Shown in pieces: positions 24,096-32,131 of a stretch of DNA of 64,000 nt. Location of the stretch: positions 62,001 to 126,000 of the forward strand of contig NZ_LGEG01000222.1 in the NCBI RefSeq assembly GCF_001280125.1, in the 5' to 3' direction. The stretch comes from Streptomyces sp. NRRL F-6492. GTDB lineage: Bacteria; Actinomycetota; Actinomycetes; Streptomycetales; Streptomycetaceae. A program made the translations under genes and the position numbers. The notes under the pieces were generated by a model, which did no database searches, had not been told where the DNA came from, and worked only from the letters and a program-made list of their open reading frames with translations. Position 1 is the stretch's first letter; every line of letters begins with the position of its first letter.

Positions 24096-24821
24096 TCAGG
24101 GGGCCAGGCGCTCCACCCGCCAGGACTCCCCGCCGTCCTCGCGGACGTAGCGGAGGCGGTCGTGGAGGCGGTTCTCGTGGCCCTGCCAGAACTCGACCGC
24201 GTCGGGGACGACGCGGACGCCGCCCCAGTGCGGGGGGACCGGGACCCGGGCGCCCTCCGGGTAGCGGGCGGCCAGTTCCCCGTAGCGGGCGAGGAGTTCC
24301 TCGCGGGAGGCGATCACCGAGGACTGGGGGCTGGCCCAGGCGCCGAGCCGGGAGCCGTGCGGGCGGGTGCGGAAGTACGCCGCCGTCTCGTCGCGGCCGA
24401 CGCGGACGGCCCGGCCCGTGACGACGACCTGGCGGGCCGACGGGTGCCAGGGGAAGAGCAGCGAGGCGTACGGGTTGTCCGCCAGCTCCCGGCCCTTGCG
24501 GGAGCCGTAGTTGGTGAAGAAGACGAACCCGGCCTCGTCGTAGTGCTTGAGCAGGACCGTCCGGGAGGACGGGCGGCCGTCGGGGGTCGCGGTGGAGACG
24601 ACCATCGCGTTCGGCTCGTGGATCGCCGGGTCCGCGGCGGCCTCCTTGAACCAGCGGGTGAACTGCGCGACCGGCTCGGGCGCGAGGTCGGCCGGGGACA
24701 GCTCCGTGGTGCGGTACTGCTCGCGCATGCCGGCGGGGTCCGGGACCCCGTCGCACGCCGGACAGGGCGGGAAGTCGTCGCGCGCGGAGTCGCTCGCGGA
24801 GTCGTGCGCGGAATCGGTCAC
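24096..24821 (-). CDS. pdxH: Pyridoxine/pyridoxamine 5'-phosphate oxidase
   Basis: About 241 residues of the FMN-dependent PNPOx fold. It makes pyridoxal 5'-phosphate from PNP or PMP. Family marks: [40 protein letters not shown], then [20 protein letters not shown] and the C-terminal [20 protein letters not shown], the substrate/FMN-contacting RxH segment. The GTG at 24821 is chosen; the N-terminal 30 residues ([14 protein letters not shown], then CPACDG) are poorly conserved, so the true start could be later. Its 3' end faces the structured RNA. Confidence 0.93.
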   Translation of the reverse strand: MTDSAHDSASDSARDDFPPCPACDGVPDPAGMREQYRTTELSPADLAPEPVAQFTRWFKEAAADPAIHEPNAMVVSTATPDGRPSSRTVLLKHYDEAGFVFFTNYGSRKGRELADNPYASLLFPWHPSARQVVVTGRAVRVGRDETAAYFRTRPHGSRLGAWASPQSSVIASREELLARYGELAARYPEGARVPVPPHWGGVRVVPDAVEFWQGHENRLHDRLRYVREDGGESWRVERLAP

Positions 24822-25014
24822 GCTGCCATTCTGCGACAGCGGGCCAGTCTGCCCGGCACCGGAGACGCCCAATCCTCCCCGCCGGATCGGCGGAGTGTGC
24901 CGGATGTCACGCTTCCCCGCATCATCGGAACCGTACAGACTCTTCGGCTGGATGACTGTTGATTCCCGCCATCGACCAACCCCGTTGATCGATCATCGAT
25001 AGAGGAGCCGCCTG

Positions 25015-26115
25015 ATGTCCGACTTCGTACCCGGACTTGAGGGAGTCGTCGCGTTCGAGACGGAGATCGCCGAACCCGACAAGGAGGGCGGCGCCCTCCG
25101 CTACCGCGGCGTCGACATCGAGGACCTCGTCGGCCACGTCTCGTTCGGCAACGTCTGGGGCCTGCTCGTCGACGGTGCCTTCAACCCCGGCCTGCCCGCC
25201 GCCGAGCCGTTCCCGATCCCGGTCCACTCCGGTGACATCCGCGTCGACGTGCAGTCCGCGCTCGCCATGCTCGCGCCCGTCTGGGGCCTCAAACCGCTCC
25301 TGGACATCTCGCCCGAGCAGGCCCGCGACGACCTCGCCCGCGCCGCCGTCATGGCCCTCTCGTACGTCGCGCAGTCCGCGCGCGGCCAGGGCCTGCCGAT
25401 GGTCCCGCAGGGCGAGATCGACAAGGCGCAGTCGATCGTCGAGCGGTTCATGATCCGCTGGCGCGGCGAGCCCGACCCGAAGCACGTCAAGGCCGTCGAC
25501 GCCTACTGGACCTCCGCCGCCGAGCACGGCATGAACGCCTCCACGTTCACCGCCCGCGTCATCGCCTCCACCGGCGCCGACGTGGCCGCCGCCCTCTCCG
25601 GCGCCGTCGGCGCCATGTCCGGCCCGCTGCACGGCGGCGCGCCCTCCCGCGTCCTCGGCATGATCGAGGAGATCGAGCGGACCGGCGACGCCACCGCGTA
25701 CGTGAAGCAGGCCCTCGACAAGGGCGAGCGCCTGATGGGCTTCGGCCACCGCGTCTACCGCGCCGAGGACCCCCGCGCGCGCGTGCTCCGCCGTACCGCC
25801 AAGGAGCTGGCCGCGCCGCGCTTCGAGGTCGCCGAGGCCCTGGAGAAGGCCGCCCTTGAGGAGCTGCACAACCGGCGCCCCGACCGCGTCCTGGCGACGA
25901 ACGTGGAGTTCTGGGCGGCCATCGTCCTCGACTTCGCCGAGGTCCCGGCGCACATGTTCACCTCGATGTTCTCCTGTGCGCGCACGGCCGGCTGGTCGGC
26001 GCACATCCTGGAGCAGAAGCGCACCGGCCGCCTGGTCCGCCCCTCGGCCCGCTACACGGGTCCCGGCCGCCGGGACCCGCGCGACATCGAGGGTTACGCC
26101 GACATCGCCGGCTGA
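25015..26115 (+). CDS. Citrate synthase (short, type II-like)
   Basis: A 366-residue enzyme. The catalytic residues are recognisable: H206 in GPLHGGAPSR, H245 in FGHRVYRAEDPR and D306 in AAIVLDFAEV. It condenses acetyl-CoA (or possibly propionyl-CoA) with oxaloacetate. Streptomyces carry several paralogues, so it could be a secondary citrate or methylcitrate synthase. GAGGAG precedes the ATG. The palindrome TGATCGATCA lies at 24986-24995 just upstream. Its 3' end overlaps the convergent dioxygenase gene by 22 bases. Confidence 0.9.
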   Translation: MSDFVPGLEGVVAFETEIAEPDKEGGALRYRGVDIEDLVGHVSFGNVWGLLVDGAFNPGLPAAEPFPIPVHSGDIRVDVQSALAMLAPVWGLKPLLDISPEQARDDLARAAVMALSYVAQSARGQGLPMVPQGEIDKAQSIVERFMIRWRGEPDPKHVKAVDAYWTSAAEHGMNASTFTARVIASTGADVAAALSGAVGAMSGPLHGGAPSRVLGMIEEIERTGDATAYVKQALDKGERLMGFGHRVYRAEDPRARVLRRTAKELAAPRFEVAEALEKAALEELHNRRPDRVLATNVEFWAAIVLDFAEVPAHMFTSMFSCARTAGWSAHILEQKRTGRLVRPSARYTGPGRRDPRDIEGYADIAG

Positions 26116-27137
26116 CCCTCCGGGTGCAGCAGGAGCTCCGCGTGGTGGCGGGCCGCCACCGACGGGTGGGCGCGGAGCTTCCCCTTCAGGGCGTTCCTGC
26201 CGTACTCGGCGAACAGCGGGTTCGACGGGTCGGTGGTGATGCCGGGGGCCGCGGAGGCGTGCGGGAAGTCCAGCGGGGCGATCCGGGCGTCGAGCCGCGG
26301 GTTGTAGAAGAAGGGGACGGAGAACCGTTCCGTCGCGCCGGGCGGGGAGACCACCCGGTGGTTGGTGGCGATCAGGTAGCCGTTGGTGGCCACTTCGAGC
26401 AGCTCGCCCAGGTTGACGACGAACGCGCCGGGCAGCGGCGGCACGTCGTGGAAGTTCCCGTCCTCGCGCTGGACCTGGAGCCCGCCCACCTGGTCCTGGA
26501 GCAGCAGGGTGAGGAAGCCGTAGTCCTTGTGGGCGCCGACGCCCTGCTCGTCGCCCTCGCCGCTGCTGCCCGGGTAGCGCACCAGCTTGAGCTGCGGGTG
26601 GGCGTGCGGGCCGAAGATGTCGTCGTAGAAGTCCGCGGGCGCGCCGATCGAGGCGAGCAGCTCGTGCAGCAGGCGCTCGGCGACGCCGCTGAGGCGGTCG
26701 ATCCAGTGCAGGGCGGCGGTGCGCAGCTCGGGCAGGGCCTCGGGCCACTGGTTGGGGCCTTCGAGCCACCAGTACGGGGCCTCCCAGGGCGCGGGGGCGT
26801 GCGCGGGGCGCTCGGCGCCGATGTCCAGCTGGTCGCGCCAGTCCCGGGCGCCCCGGGTCCGCTCGTCGCCGATGCGGGTGTAGCCGCGGAAGTGCGGCGA
26901 GTTCACGTTGTCGAGGGCGAGCCGGTCGGCCTCGGGCAGTGCGAAGAAGGCGCGCATGGCGGAGGTGAGGGCCCGTGTCTCGGCCTCGGTCACCCCGTGC
27001 CCGACGAGCTGGAAGAAGCCCACGTCGTGGGCGGCCGAGTGGAGCTGGGCGTGGAGCAGCCTGCGGGCCTGCGGGCCGCGGTCGGCGGCGGAGAGGTCCA
27101 CGATGGGGAGCTGCGAGGGGTACGAGCTGCTGGTCAT
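26094..27137 (-). CDS. Isopenicillin-N-synthase-family Fe(II)/2-oxoglutarate dioxygenase
   Basis: A 347-residue non-haem iron oxygenase with the double-stranded beta-helix fold. The DIOX_N domain opens with LPIVDLSAADRG. The metal triad is HKD in GVGAHKDYGFLTLL with the distal H of ATNHRVV, and RFSVPFFYNP supplies the R-x-S co-substrate motif. Substrate unknown; no beta-lactam genes are present. Upstream on the same strand is a Cys-containing leader peptide (27349-27423), suggesting sulfur-linked control. Confidence 0.9.
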   Translation of the reverse strand: MTSSSYPSQLPIVDLSAADRGPQARRLLHAQLHSAAHDVGFFQLVGHGVTEAETRALTSAMRAFFALPEADRLALDNVNSPHFRGYTRIGDERTRGARDWRDQLDIGAERPAHAPAPWEAPYWWLEGPNQWPEALPELRTAALHWIDRLSGVAERLLHELLASIGAPADFYDDIFGPHAHPQLKLVRYPGSSGEGDEQGVGAHKDYGFLTLLLQDQVGGLQVQREDGNFHDVPPLPGAFVVNLGELLEVATNGYLIATNHRVVSPPGATERFSVPFFYNPRLDARIAPLDFPHASAAPGITTDPSNPLFAEYGRNALKGKLRAHPSVAARHHAELLLHPEGQPAMSA

Positions 27138-27348
27138 GAGGTGTCCGCGGGGTCTACGGGTGCCCGGGCGGCCGCCGGGGTGGGGCGGGTGCCGCGGGTG
27201 CCGGTCTGCTGGGGCTCTGTGACGGGACCGGGAGGGGTGGGTGGAGTGGTACCCCGGAAGGTCTGGGAGGCCTGGAGGGTCCGGAGGACCCGGGAGGCCG
27301 GGGCCGGGGGTCCTGGGCGGAAGGCCCGGACCGGGGCGGCCGTGAGGG

Positions 27349-27423
27349 TCAGACGGAGCGTCGACAGCTCATGCTCGTGACGCGGACGAAGTCCACGTGG
27401 CGACGGCGTACGAGCGGAGGCAT
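27349..27423 (-). CDS. Cysteine-type leader peptide
   Basis: A 24-residue peptide, MPPLVRRRHVDFVRVTSMSC then RRSV. It matches the short Streptomyces putative leader peptides with an RRHVDxxRV core and a late Cys followed by arginines, which usually precede sulfur-metabolism or transport genes and are thought to sense cysteine supply. It ends 211 bases before the dioxygenase start. That interval contains many GC inverted repeats but no other gene. Confidence 0.75.
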   Translation of the reverse strand: MPPLVRRRHVDFVRVTSMSCRRSV

Positions 27424-27530
27424 GCGAACAGAGTACTGCGAGGGGCCCGGGAGGGATGTGGCGCGGGTCACGAAACGGGACGTTCTTCCCGGTGGGAGGC
27501 TTCTGCCGGCCGGGACGTGCCGGGGTGTGC

Positions 27531-27638
27531 CGGGGTGTGCCGCGGCACCCGGCGCCTGGGGTGTACCGGGGTGTGCCGCGGCACCCGGCACCCGGGGCGC
27601 ACCGGGGCGTACCCCGGCACCCGGCACCCGGGGCGCAC
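27531..27638. repeat. Three perfect-register 36-bp repeats
   Basis: Units at 27531, 27567 and 27603 each begin CGGGGTGTGCC or CGGGGCGTACC and contain GCGGCACCCGGC. The 36-bp period is exact. They lie between the TetR stop and the leader-peptide promoter; 27424-27530 holds a partial extra copy and nothing else I can support. Confidence 0.85.
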
Positions 27639-27643
27639 CGCCG

Positions 27644-28222
27644 CTACGTCAGCGCCTCGTTCACCAGGCGTGCCCACTGGGACACCACCCGTTCGCGGCG
27701 GGCGCGGTCGTCGGTGAGGAGGGTGGCGAGGCCGAGGCCGCGGGCCATGTCGAGGAGGCCCTGGACGGTCTCGCGGACGCCGGGGCGGGACTCGTCGGCG
27801 CCGAGGACCTCGACGGCGATGCGGTGGGACTCGCGGCCGACGCGGGCCTCCAGCTCGGTGACGCGGGCGCGGAGCTGGTCCTCGCCGGTGGCGGCGACCC
27901 AGAGGTGGAGGGCGGCCCGGAAGAGGGGGCCGGTGTAGAGGGCGACGAGGGCCGCGACGGCCGCCTCCCGGTCGTCGGAGGGCAGGGCCCGCAGCGCCTG
28001 GGAGCGTTCCTCGGCGACGTACTCGACGGCGGCCGTGAAGAGGTCCTCGCGGGTGGGGAAGTGGTGCTGGGCGGCGCCCCGGGAGACGCCGGCCCGCTCC
28101 GCCACCACGGAGACCGTCGAGCCCGCCCAGCCGTGTTCGGCCAGGCAGGACACGGCGGCCTCCAGGAGCCGCTGCCGGGTGGCGCGGCTCCTGTCCTGCT
28201 TGGGTGCGGTCACAGCCGCCAT
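27644..28222 (-). CDS. TetR-family repressor of the acyl-CoA operons (inferred)
   Basis: A 192-residue TetR protein. The HTH region is STVSVVAERAGVSRGAAQHH with FPTREDLFTAAVEYVAE after it. The C-terminal part resembles the TetR_C class of AtuR/LiuR-like or fatty-acid regulators. It is the last gene of the ligase/hydratase operon and overlaps the hydratase by 13 bases. The near-identical palindromes at 30610 and 39406 are its probable operators, with an acyl-CoA the likely inducer. Confidence 0.88.
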   Translation of the reverse strand: MAAVTAPKQDRSRATRQRLLEAAVSCLAEHGWAGSTVSVVAERAGVSRGAAQHHFPTREDLFTAAVEYVAEERSQALRALPSDDREAAVAALVALYTGPLFRAALHLWVAATGEDQLRARVTELEARVGRESHRIAVEVLGADESRPGVRETVQGLLDMARGLGLATLLTDDRARRERVVSQWARLVNEALT

Positions 28223-28935
28223 GCGGGGTCCCGTCGTTCGAGGAAGGCCGTCATCCCTTCGCGCGCCTCGGCGGAGGCGAAGAGCGTGGCCGACCTCTGC
28301 ACCAGGTCCTCCGCGTCGCGTTCGAAGGTCTCCAGGACTTTAGCGGTGACCAGCCGTTTCGATTCCCGCAGGCCCTGCGGGGAGGCGGCGCGCAGGGCGT
28401 CGAGGATGCCGTCGAGGGCGTCGTCCCCGGCCGTCACCAGGCCCATGGCGATCGCCTCCGCCACCCCGAACCGCTCGCCCGTCAGGTAGTGGCGGGCCGC
28501 CGCGCGCGGTTCCAGCCGGGGAAGGAGGGTGAGGGAGATGACGGCGGGCGCGACCCCGATCCGCACCTCCGTGAGGGCGAAGTCCGCCTCCTCCCCCGCC
28601 ACCACGACGTCGCACGCGCCGAGCAGGCCGAGGCCGCCCGCGCGCGCGTGGCCGGTGACCCGGGCGACGACGGGCTTCGGCAGCTCGACGATCTGCCGGA
28701 GCAGGGCCACGAAGTCGTACGGGCTGGGGGGCGACTTCAGGTCGGCGCCCGCGCTGAAGGTGGTGCCGGCGTGGTCGAGGACCACGGCCCGTACGCCCGG
28801 GTCCTTGCCGCACGCGGTGAGCGCGTCGGCGAGTTCGGTGACGAGGGCGGCGGAGAGCGCGTTGCGGGTGGCGGGGGAGTTCAGCGTGAGGGTGGTGACG
28901 CCCCGTTCCTCGGACGTGGTGACGAGTGTGGTCAT
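28210..28935 (-). CDS. Enoyl-CoA hydratase/isomerase-family protein
   Basis: A 241-residue crotonase-fold protein. It shows FSAGADLKSPPSPYDF (oxyanion loop) and ARAGGLGLLGACDVVVAGEE with ALTEVRIGVAP. The acidic pair of classical hydratases is only partly visible: E120-like is present in LTEVRIG. It may be an AtuE/LiuC-type or mandelyl-type hydratase. ATGA overlap with the ligase at 28932-28935 shows translational coupling. Confidence 0.88.
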   Translation of the reverse strand: MTTLVTTSEERGVTTLTLNSPATRNALSAALVTELADALTACGKDPGVRAVVLDHAGTTFSAGADLKSPPSPYDFVALLRQIVELPKPVVARVTGHARAGGLGLLGACDVVVAGEEADFALTEVRIGVAPAVISLTLLPRLEPRAAARHYLTGERFGVAEAIAMGLVTAGDDALDGILDALRAASPQGLRESKRLVTAKVLETFERDAEDLVQRSATLFASAEAREGMTAFLERRDPAWRL

Positions 28936-30518
28936 GCGCGTTCCCTCAGTTCCCTTCGGAGGATCTTTCCGGACGCCGCCCGGGGGACGGTGTCGACGAA
29001 CTCCACGTCGCGGACCTTCTTGTACGGGGAGACGCGCGCGGCGACGTGCGCGACGACCTCCTCGGCGGTGAGGCCGGGCGCGGAGGGCTGGCGGACGACG
29101 AAGGCCTTGGGGATCTCGGTGCCCTCGGCGTCGGTGACGCCGATGACGGCGGCGTCGGCGATGCCCTCGTGGGTGAGGAGCAGCGCCTCCAGTTCGGCGG
29201 GGGCGACCTGGAAGCCCTTGTACTTGATGAGTTCCTTGACGCGGTCGACGACGAAGAGCCAGCCGTCGTCGTCGACGCGTCCGACGTCCCCGGTGTGGAC
29301 CCATCCTTCGGCGTCGATCATGGCGGCGGTGGCGTCGGGGCGGCCCAGGTAGCCCTTCATGACCTGGGGTCCCCGGATGGCGATCTCGCCCTCCTCGCCG
29401 GGCGCGGCGTCCTTCGCGGGGTCGTCCAGGGAGAGGATCCGCATCTCGGTGGAGGGCAGGAGCCTGCCGACGGTGCCGGGCGGGGGCGTCTCGACGTCGA
29501 GGGGGACGACGTGGGTGCCCGGGGACAGCTCGGTCATGCCGTACGCCTGCCGGACCGGCGGGAGCCCGAGCCGCTTCGAACACGCCTCGGCGAGGGCCGC
29601 GTCGAGCGGGGCGGCGGCGCTGACGATGTACTCCAGGGAGGACAGGTCGTAGTCGGCGACGGCCGGGTGCTTGGCGAGGGCGAGGACGATCGGCGGGGCC
29701 ACGTACAGGCCGTTGATGCGGTGTTCCTGGACGGCGCGCAGGAAGGTGTCGAGCTCGAAGCGGGGCTGGACGACGACGGTGGCGCCCTGGCGCAGGGGCG
29801 CGTTCATGAGGGCGGTGAGCCCGTAGATGTGAAAAAAGGGCAGTACTGCAAGAATCCGGTCTCCCGGTCCCATCGGGATGAACGGCTCCAGCTGGGCGAG
29901 GTTGGTCGCGATCGAGGTGTGCGTGAGCATCACCCCCTTGGGTACCCCGGTCGTGCCGGACGAATACGGGAGGGCGGCGACGTCTTCGTCGGGGTCGACC
30001 GCGATCTCGGGGACGGGCCCGGTGGAGCCGAGGAAGGCCTGGAGCGAGCGGACGGCCTCCCCCGCCGGGGGCTGGTCGCAGAGGAGGATCTCCTCGATCC
30101 CGCCCGCGAGTTCGGCGGCGGCGCGGGCGGCGGGGAGCAGGGGCGAGACGGTGACGATCCAGCGGGCGGAGGAGTCGCGGAGCTGCTTGGCGAACTCCTC
30201 GGGGGTGGCGAGCGGGTGGACGGTGGTGACGGCCGCGCCGGCGCGGGTGGCGGCGTAGAAGGCGACGGGGAAGAGCACGGTGTTGGGGCTGTGCAGGGCG
30301 AGCACGTCGCCCTTGCGGACACCGGCCTCGGCGAGCCCGGCGGCGACCAGCCGGTGGAAGGCGTCGACCTGGGCGTACGTGAGGGTGAGCGCGCCCTCCG
30401 CGCCGGAGCCGTCGACGAGGGCCGGGGTGTCGCCGTACTCGGCGGCGCGGCCGAGGACCGCGTCGTGGATGGGGAGCGAGACGGCCGGAACGTCCTCGTA
30501 CGCGCTGTGGAACACCAT
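28932..30518 (-). CDS. 4-coumarate-CoA ligase-like acyl-CoA synthetase
   Basis: A 528-residue ANL-superfamily enzyme. The AMP-binding motif is PYSSGTTGVPKGVML, followed by QAYGMTELSP, GEIAIRGPQVMKGYL, the hinge DDDGWLFVVDRVKELIKYKG and the catalytic lysine region VPRAASGKILRREL. It activates a carboxylic acid to its CoA thioester; aryl, medium-chain or branched acids are all possible. AGGGGG precedes the ATG. A palindromic operator lies 90 bases upstream. First gene of the operon with the hydratase and TetR. Confidence 0.92.
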   Translation of the reverse strand: MVFHSAYEDVPAVSLPIHDAVLGRAAEYGDTPALVDGSGAEGALTLTYAQVDAFHRLVAAGLAEAGVRKGDVLALHSPNTVLFPVAFYAATRAGAAVTTVHPLATPEEFAKQLRDSSARWIVTVSPLLPAARAAAELAGGIEEILLCDQPPAGEAVRSLQAFLGSTGPVPEIAVDPDEDVAALPYSSGTTGVPKGVMLTHTSIATNLAQLEPFIPMGPGDRILAVLPFFHIYGLTALMNAPLRQGATVVVQPRFELDTFLRAVQEHRINGLYVAPPIVLALAKHPAVADYDLSSLEYIVSAAAPLDAALAEACSKRLGLPPVRQAYGMTELSPGTHVVPLDVETPPPGTVGRLLPSTEMRILSLDDPAKDAAPGEEGEIAIRGPQVMKGYLGRPDATAAMIDAEGWVHTGDVGRVDDDGWLFVVDRVKELIKYKGFQVAPAELEALLLTHEGIADAAVIGVTDAEGTEIPKAFVVRQPSAPGLTAEEVVAHVAARVSPYKKVRDVEFVDTVPRAASGKILRRELRERA

Positions 30519-30609
30519 GGTTGACCCCCTGGAGAGGTGGAAGGTGAGCGCCGGGATCGCGGGTACCGCTGCGACTTGGGGTGACCTTGTCAGTACCCCG
30601 TAGAACAAT

Positions 30610-30627
30610 CAAGCACGCGTGCATGAT
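30610..30627. promoter_or_regulatory. TetR operator copy 1
   Basis: CAAGCACGCGTGCATGAT, centre of a 22-bp near-palindrome (30607-30628) with GCACGCGTGC perfect at its core. It shares 15 of 18 positions with the site at 39406. It overlaps a TTGATT -35-like hexamer of the ligase promoter. Confidence 0.75.
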
Positions 30628-30665
30628 TTTGGGGCGGTGCCTGTGCGGGGTGCACGAGGAAACCG

Positions 30666-30697
30666 GTACGGCCCCGCACCGAAGCGCGGGGCCGTAC
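30666..30697 (-). terminator. Terminator after DUF397 gene
   Basis: GTACGGCCCCGC pairs perfectly with GCGGGGCCGTAC (12 bp, 8-base loop), 44 bases after the DUF397 stop on the minus strand. Confidence 0.75.
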
Positions 30698-30740
30698 TTG
30701 GAACGAGTCCTCGCCGCCCTGCGAAGGCGACGCGGAAGAC

Positions 30741-30956
30741 TTACATGCGGCCGTCCCGCACCGCGCCGACCAGCGCGCCGAGGGCCCCGAAGCTGACCAG
30801 CAGGGCGGGGCCGGCCGGCACCTTGCTGTCACGGACGGCGACGACCCGCCCGTCGGCGTCGACGACGCCGCACTCGACGCACTGCGCGGTGCTGTCCGAG
30901 TACGTCGACTTCCACCAGGCGACGGGCAGGGTGGAGGCGTCGGCGATGTGGTTCAT
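30741..30956 (-). CDS. DUF397 protein
   Basis: A 71-residue protein with the family pattern: VAWWKSTYSDSTAQCVECGV, VAVRDSKVPAGPALLVS and a conserved C-terminal region. DUF397 proteins usually pair with an Xre/DUF5753 regulator and modulate it, as in WhiJ- or Scr1-type systems. Here the upstream partner is only a 59-residue ORF joined by an ATGA overlap, so the pair looks incomplete. Confidence 0.88.
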   Translation of the reverse strand: MNHIADASTLPVAWWKSTYSDSTAQCVECGVVDADGRVVAVRDSKVPAGPALLVSFGALGALVGAVRDGRM

Positions 30957-31132
30957 AGGGAGTTCCTTATCTCTGTGATCATTTCCGCCGACTGCTCGAC
31001 GGATTCAGCGGCGGAGGTGAGCCGCTGCATCGCGTCCCGGTACATAGCGGCGGGGGCGGCGTTGGGTGCACGTGCGGCTCCCGGGGCTGCGGCGTGTGCG
31101 GGAACGGCGAGGATCGCACACAGGACGTTCAC
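30953..31132 (-). CDS. 59-residue ORF coupled to DUF397; possible regulator remnant
   Basis: GTG at 31132 to TGA at 30953, overlapping the DUF397 ATG as ATGA. GAGGGG lies nine bases before the GTG. The sequence begins MNVLCAILAVPAHAAAPGAA and ends YRDAMQRLTSAAESVEQSAE, MITEIRNSL. The last 30 residues look like the extreme C-terminus of DUF5753-type HTH regulators, which normally sit exactly here. The first half does not. It could be a remnant with a new start, or a genuine short secreted-like peptide. Confidence 0.5.
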   Translation of the reverse strand: MNVLCAILAVPAHAAAPGAARAPNAAPAAMYRDAMQRLTSAAESVEQSAEMITEIRNSL

Positions 31133-31256
31133 AGCCGGTGGCCCCTCGCACGAGGGCGGGACTCGATCGGAATCCGTGCGCCGCGTCGTCCGAAGCGGCC
31201 CGCGCGCCTTCGAACTTCCGTTCCCTTCAAGGTCAACAGCCGGTTAGCCTGCCCGC

Positions 31257-32060
31257 ATGGTCTTCAAACGTCTTCTGGGCATGGGCGGCATACCGCTCGA
31301 AATCGACACCCTCGTCCAGGCCGAGCCCGCGCTGCCCGGCGGCATCCTGAGCGGGGAGGTCGTGCTGCGCGCCCCCGACCGGCGCATCGAGGTGAAGTCG
31401 ATCTACCTGCGGCTCGTCACCGACGCGCCGGTGGCCCACAAGGGCGACGGCGACGGCGACAGCGGTGACACCTTCGACTACCCGAGCGTGAGCGGCTACT
31501 TCACCCTGGAGAAGGGCGAGGAGAAGCGTCTCCGCATCCGCCACCGGCTCAAGTGGGAGACCCCGCTGAGCGAGGTGAAGGGACAGAAGCTCGGGGTCCA
31601 CCTCGGCCTGCACACCGAGGTCGAGGCCGAGGGCGTCAAGGCCCAGACGGACGACGACCTCGTGCACATCACCGCACTGCCGCTCCACGAGGCCGTCCTC
31701 GACGCCTTCGCCGCCGAGGGGTACGCCCTGCGGACCTCGCGCGTCCACAGCGGGAACATCCCCCGCACCGAGTACCACGTCTACCGGACGCAGGGGTTCC
31801 TGCTCGTCGACGAGCAGGGCTCCGGGCAGGACCGCCCCAAGGAGCTGGAACTGAACTTCCACACCAACGCGGTCGGCTGCGAGATCTTCCTCCGCAAGGC
31901 CCGGATCGGCGAGCGCTACTGGAAGCAGAAGCCGCCGGCGCGCCGCTACGTCGCCGCCCATCACGAGGTCGGCCAGGTGGACTTCGGCGAGGCCGTCCGC
32001 CGCTGGATCGGCGAGGTCGGCCTCCTGGGCGACAGCCACGCCGCCGACGACGAGGACTGA
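31257..32060 (+). CDS. Spo0M-family protein
   Basis: A 267-residue protein of the SpoOM (arrestin-like beta-sandwich) family: MVFKRLLGMGGIPLEIDTLV, then GGILSGEVVLRAPDRRIEVK and the conserved FHTNAVGCEIFLRKARIGER. In Bacillus Spo0M affects sporulation and cell shape; in Streptomyces its role is less clear. TAGCCT at 31245-31250 ends six bases before the ATG and no ribosome site exists, suggesting a leaderless mRNA. Confidence 0.88.
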   Translation: MVFKRLLGMGGIPLEIDTLVQAEPALPGGILSGEVVLRAPDRRIEVKSIYLRLVTDAPVAHKGDGDGDSGDTFDYPSVSGYFTLEKGEEKRLRIRHRLKWETPLSEVKGQKLGVHLGLHTEVEAEGVKAQTDDDLVHITALPLHEAVLDAFAAEGYALRTSRVHSGNIPRTEYHVYRTQGFLLVDEQGSGQDRPKELELNFHTNAVGCEIFLRKARIGERYWKQKPPARRYVAAHHEVGQVDFGEAVRRWIGEVGLLGDSHAADDED

Positions 32061-32131
32061 CCGTTCCCGTTCCCGTTCCCGCAGGCCGTGACGGCAGGAC
32101 CCGCCCCGGCCCGCGGGAGGCCTCACCCGTC

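Noticed and set aside
26094..27137. Beta-lactam biosynthesis (true isopenicillin N synthase)
   Set aside because: The family is broad and no ACV synthetase or acyltransferase gene is present.
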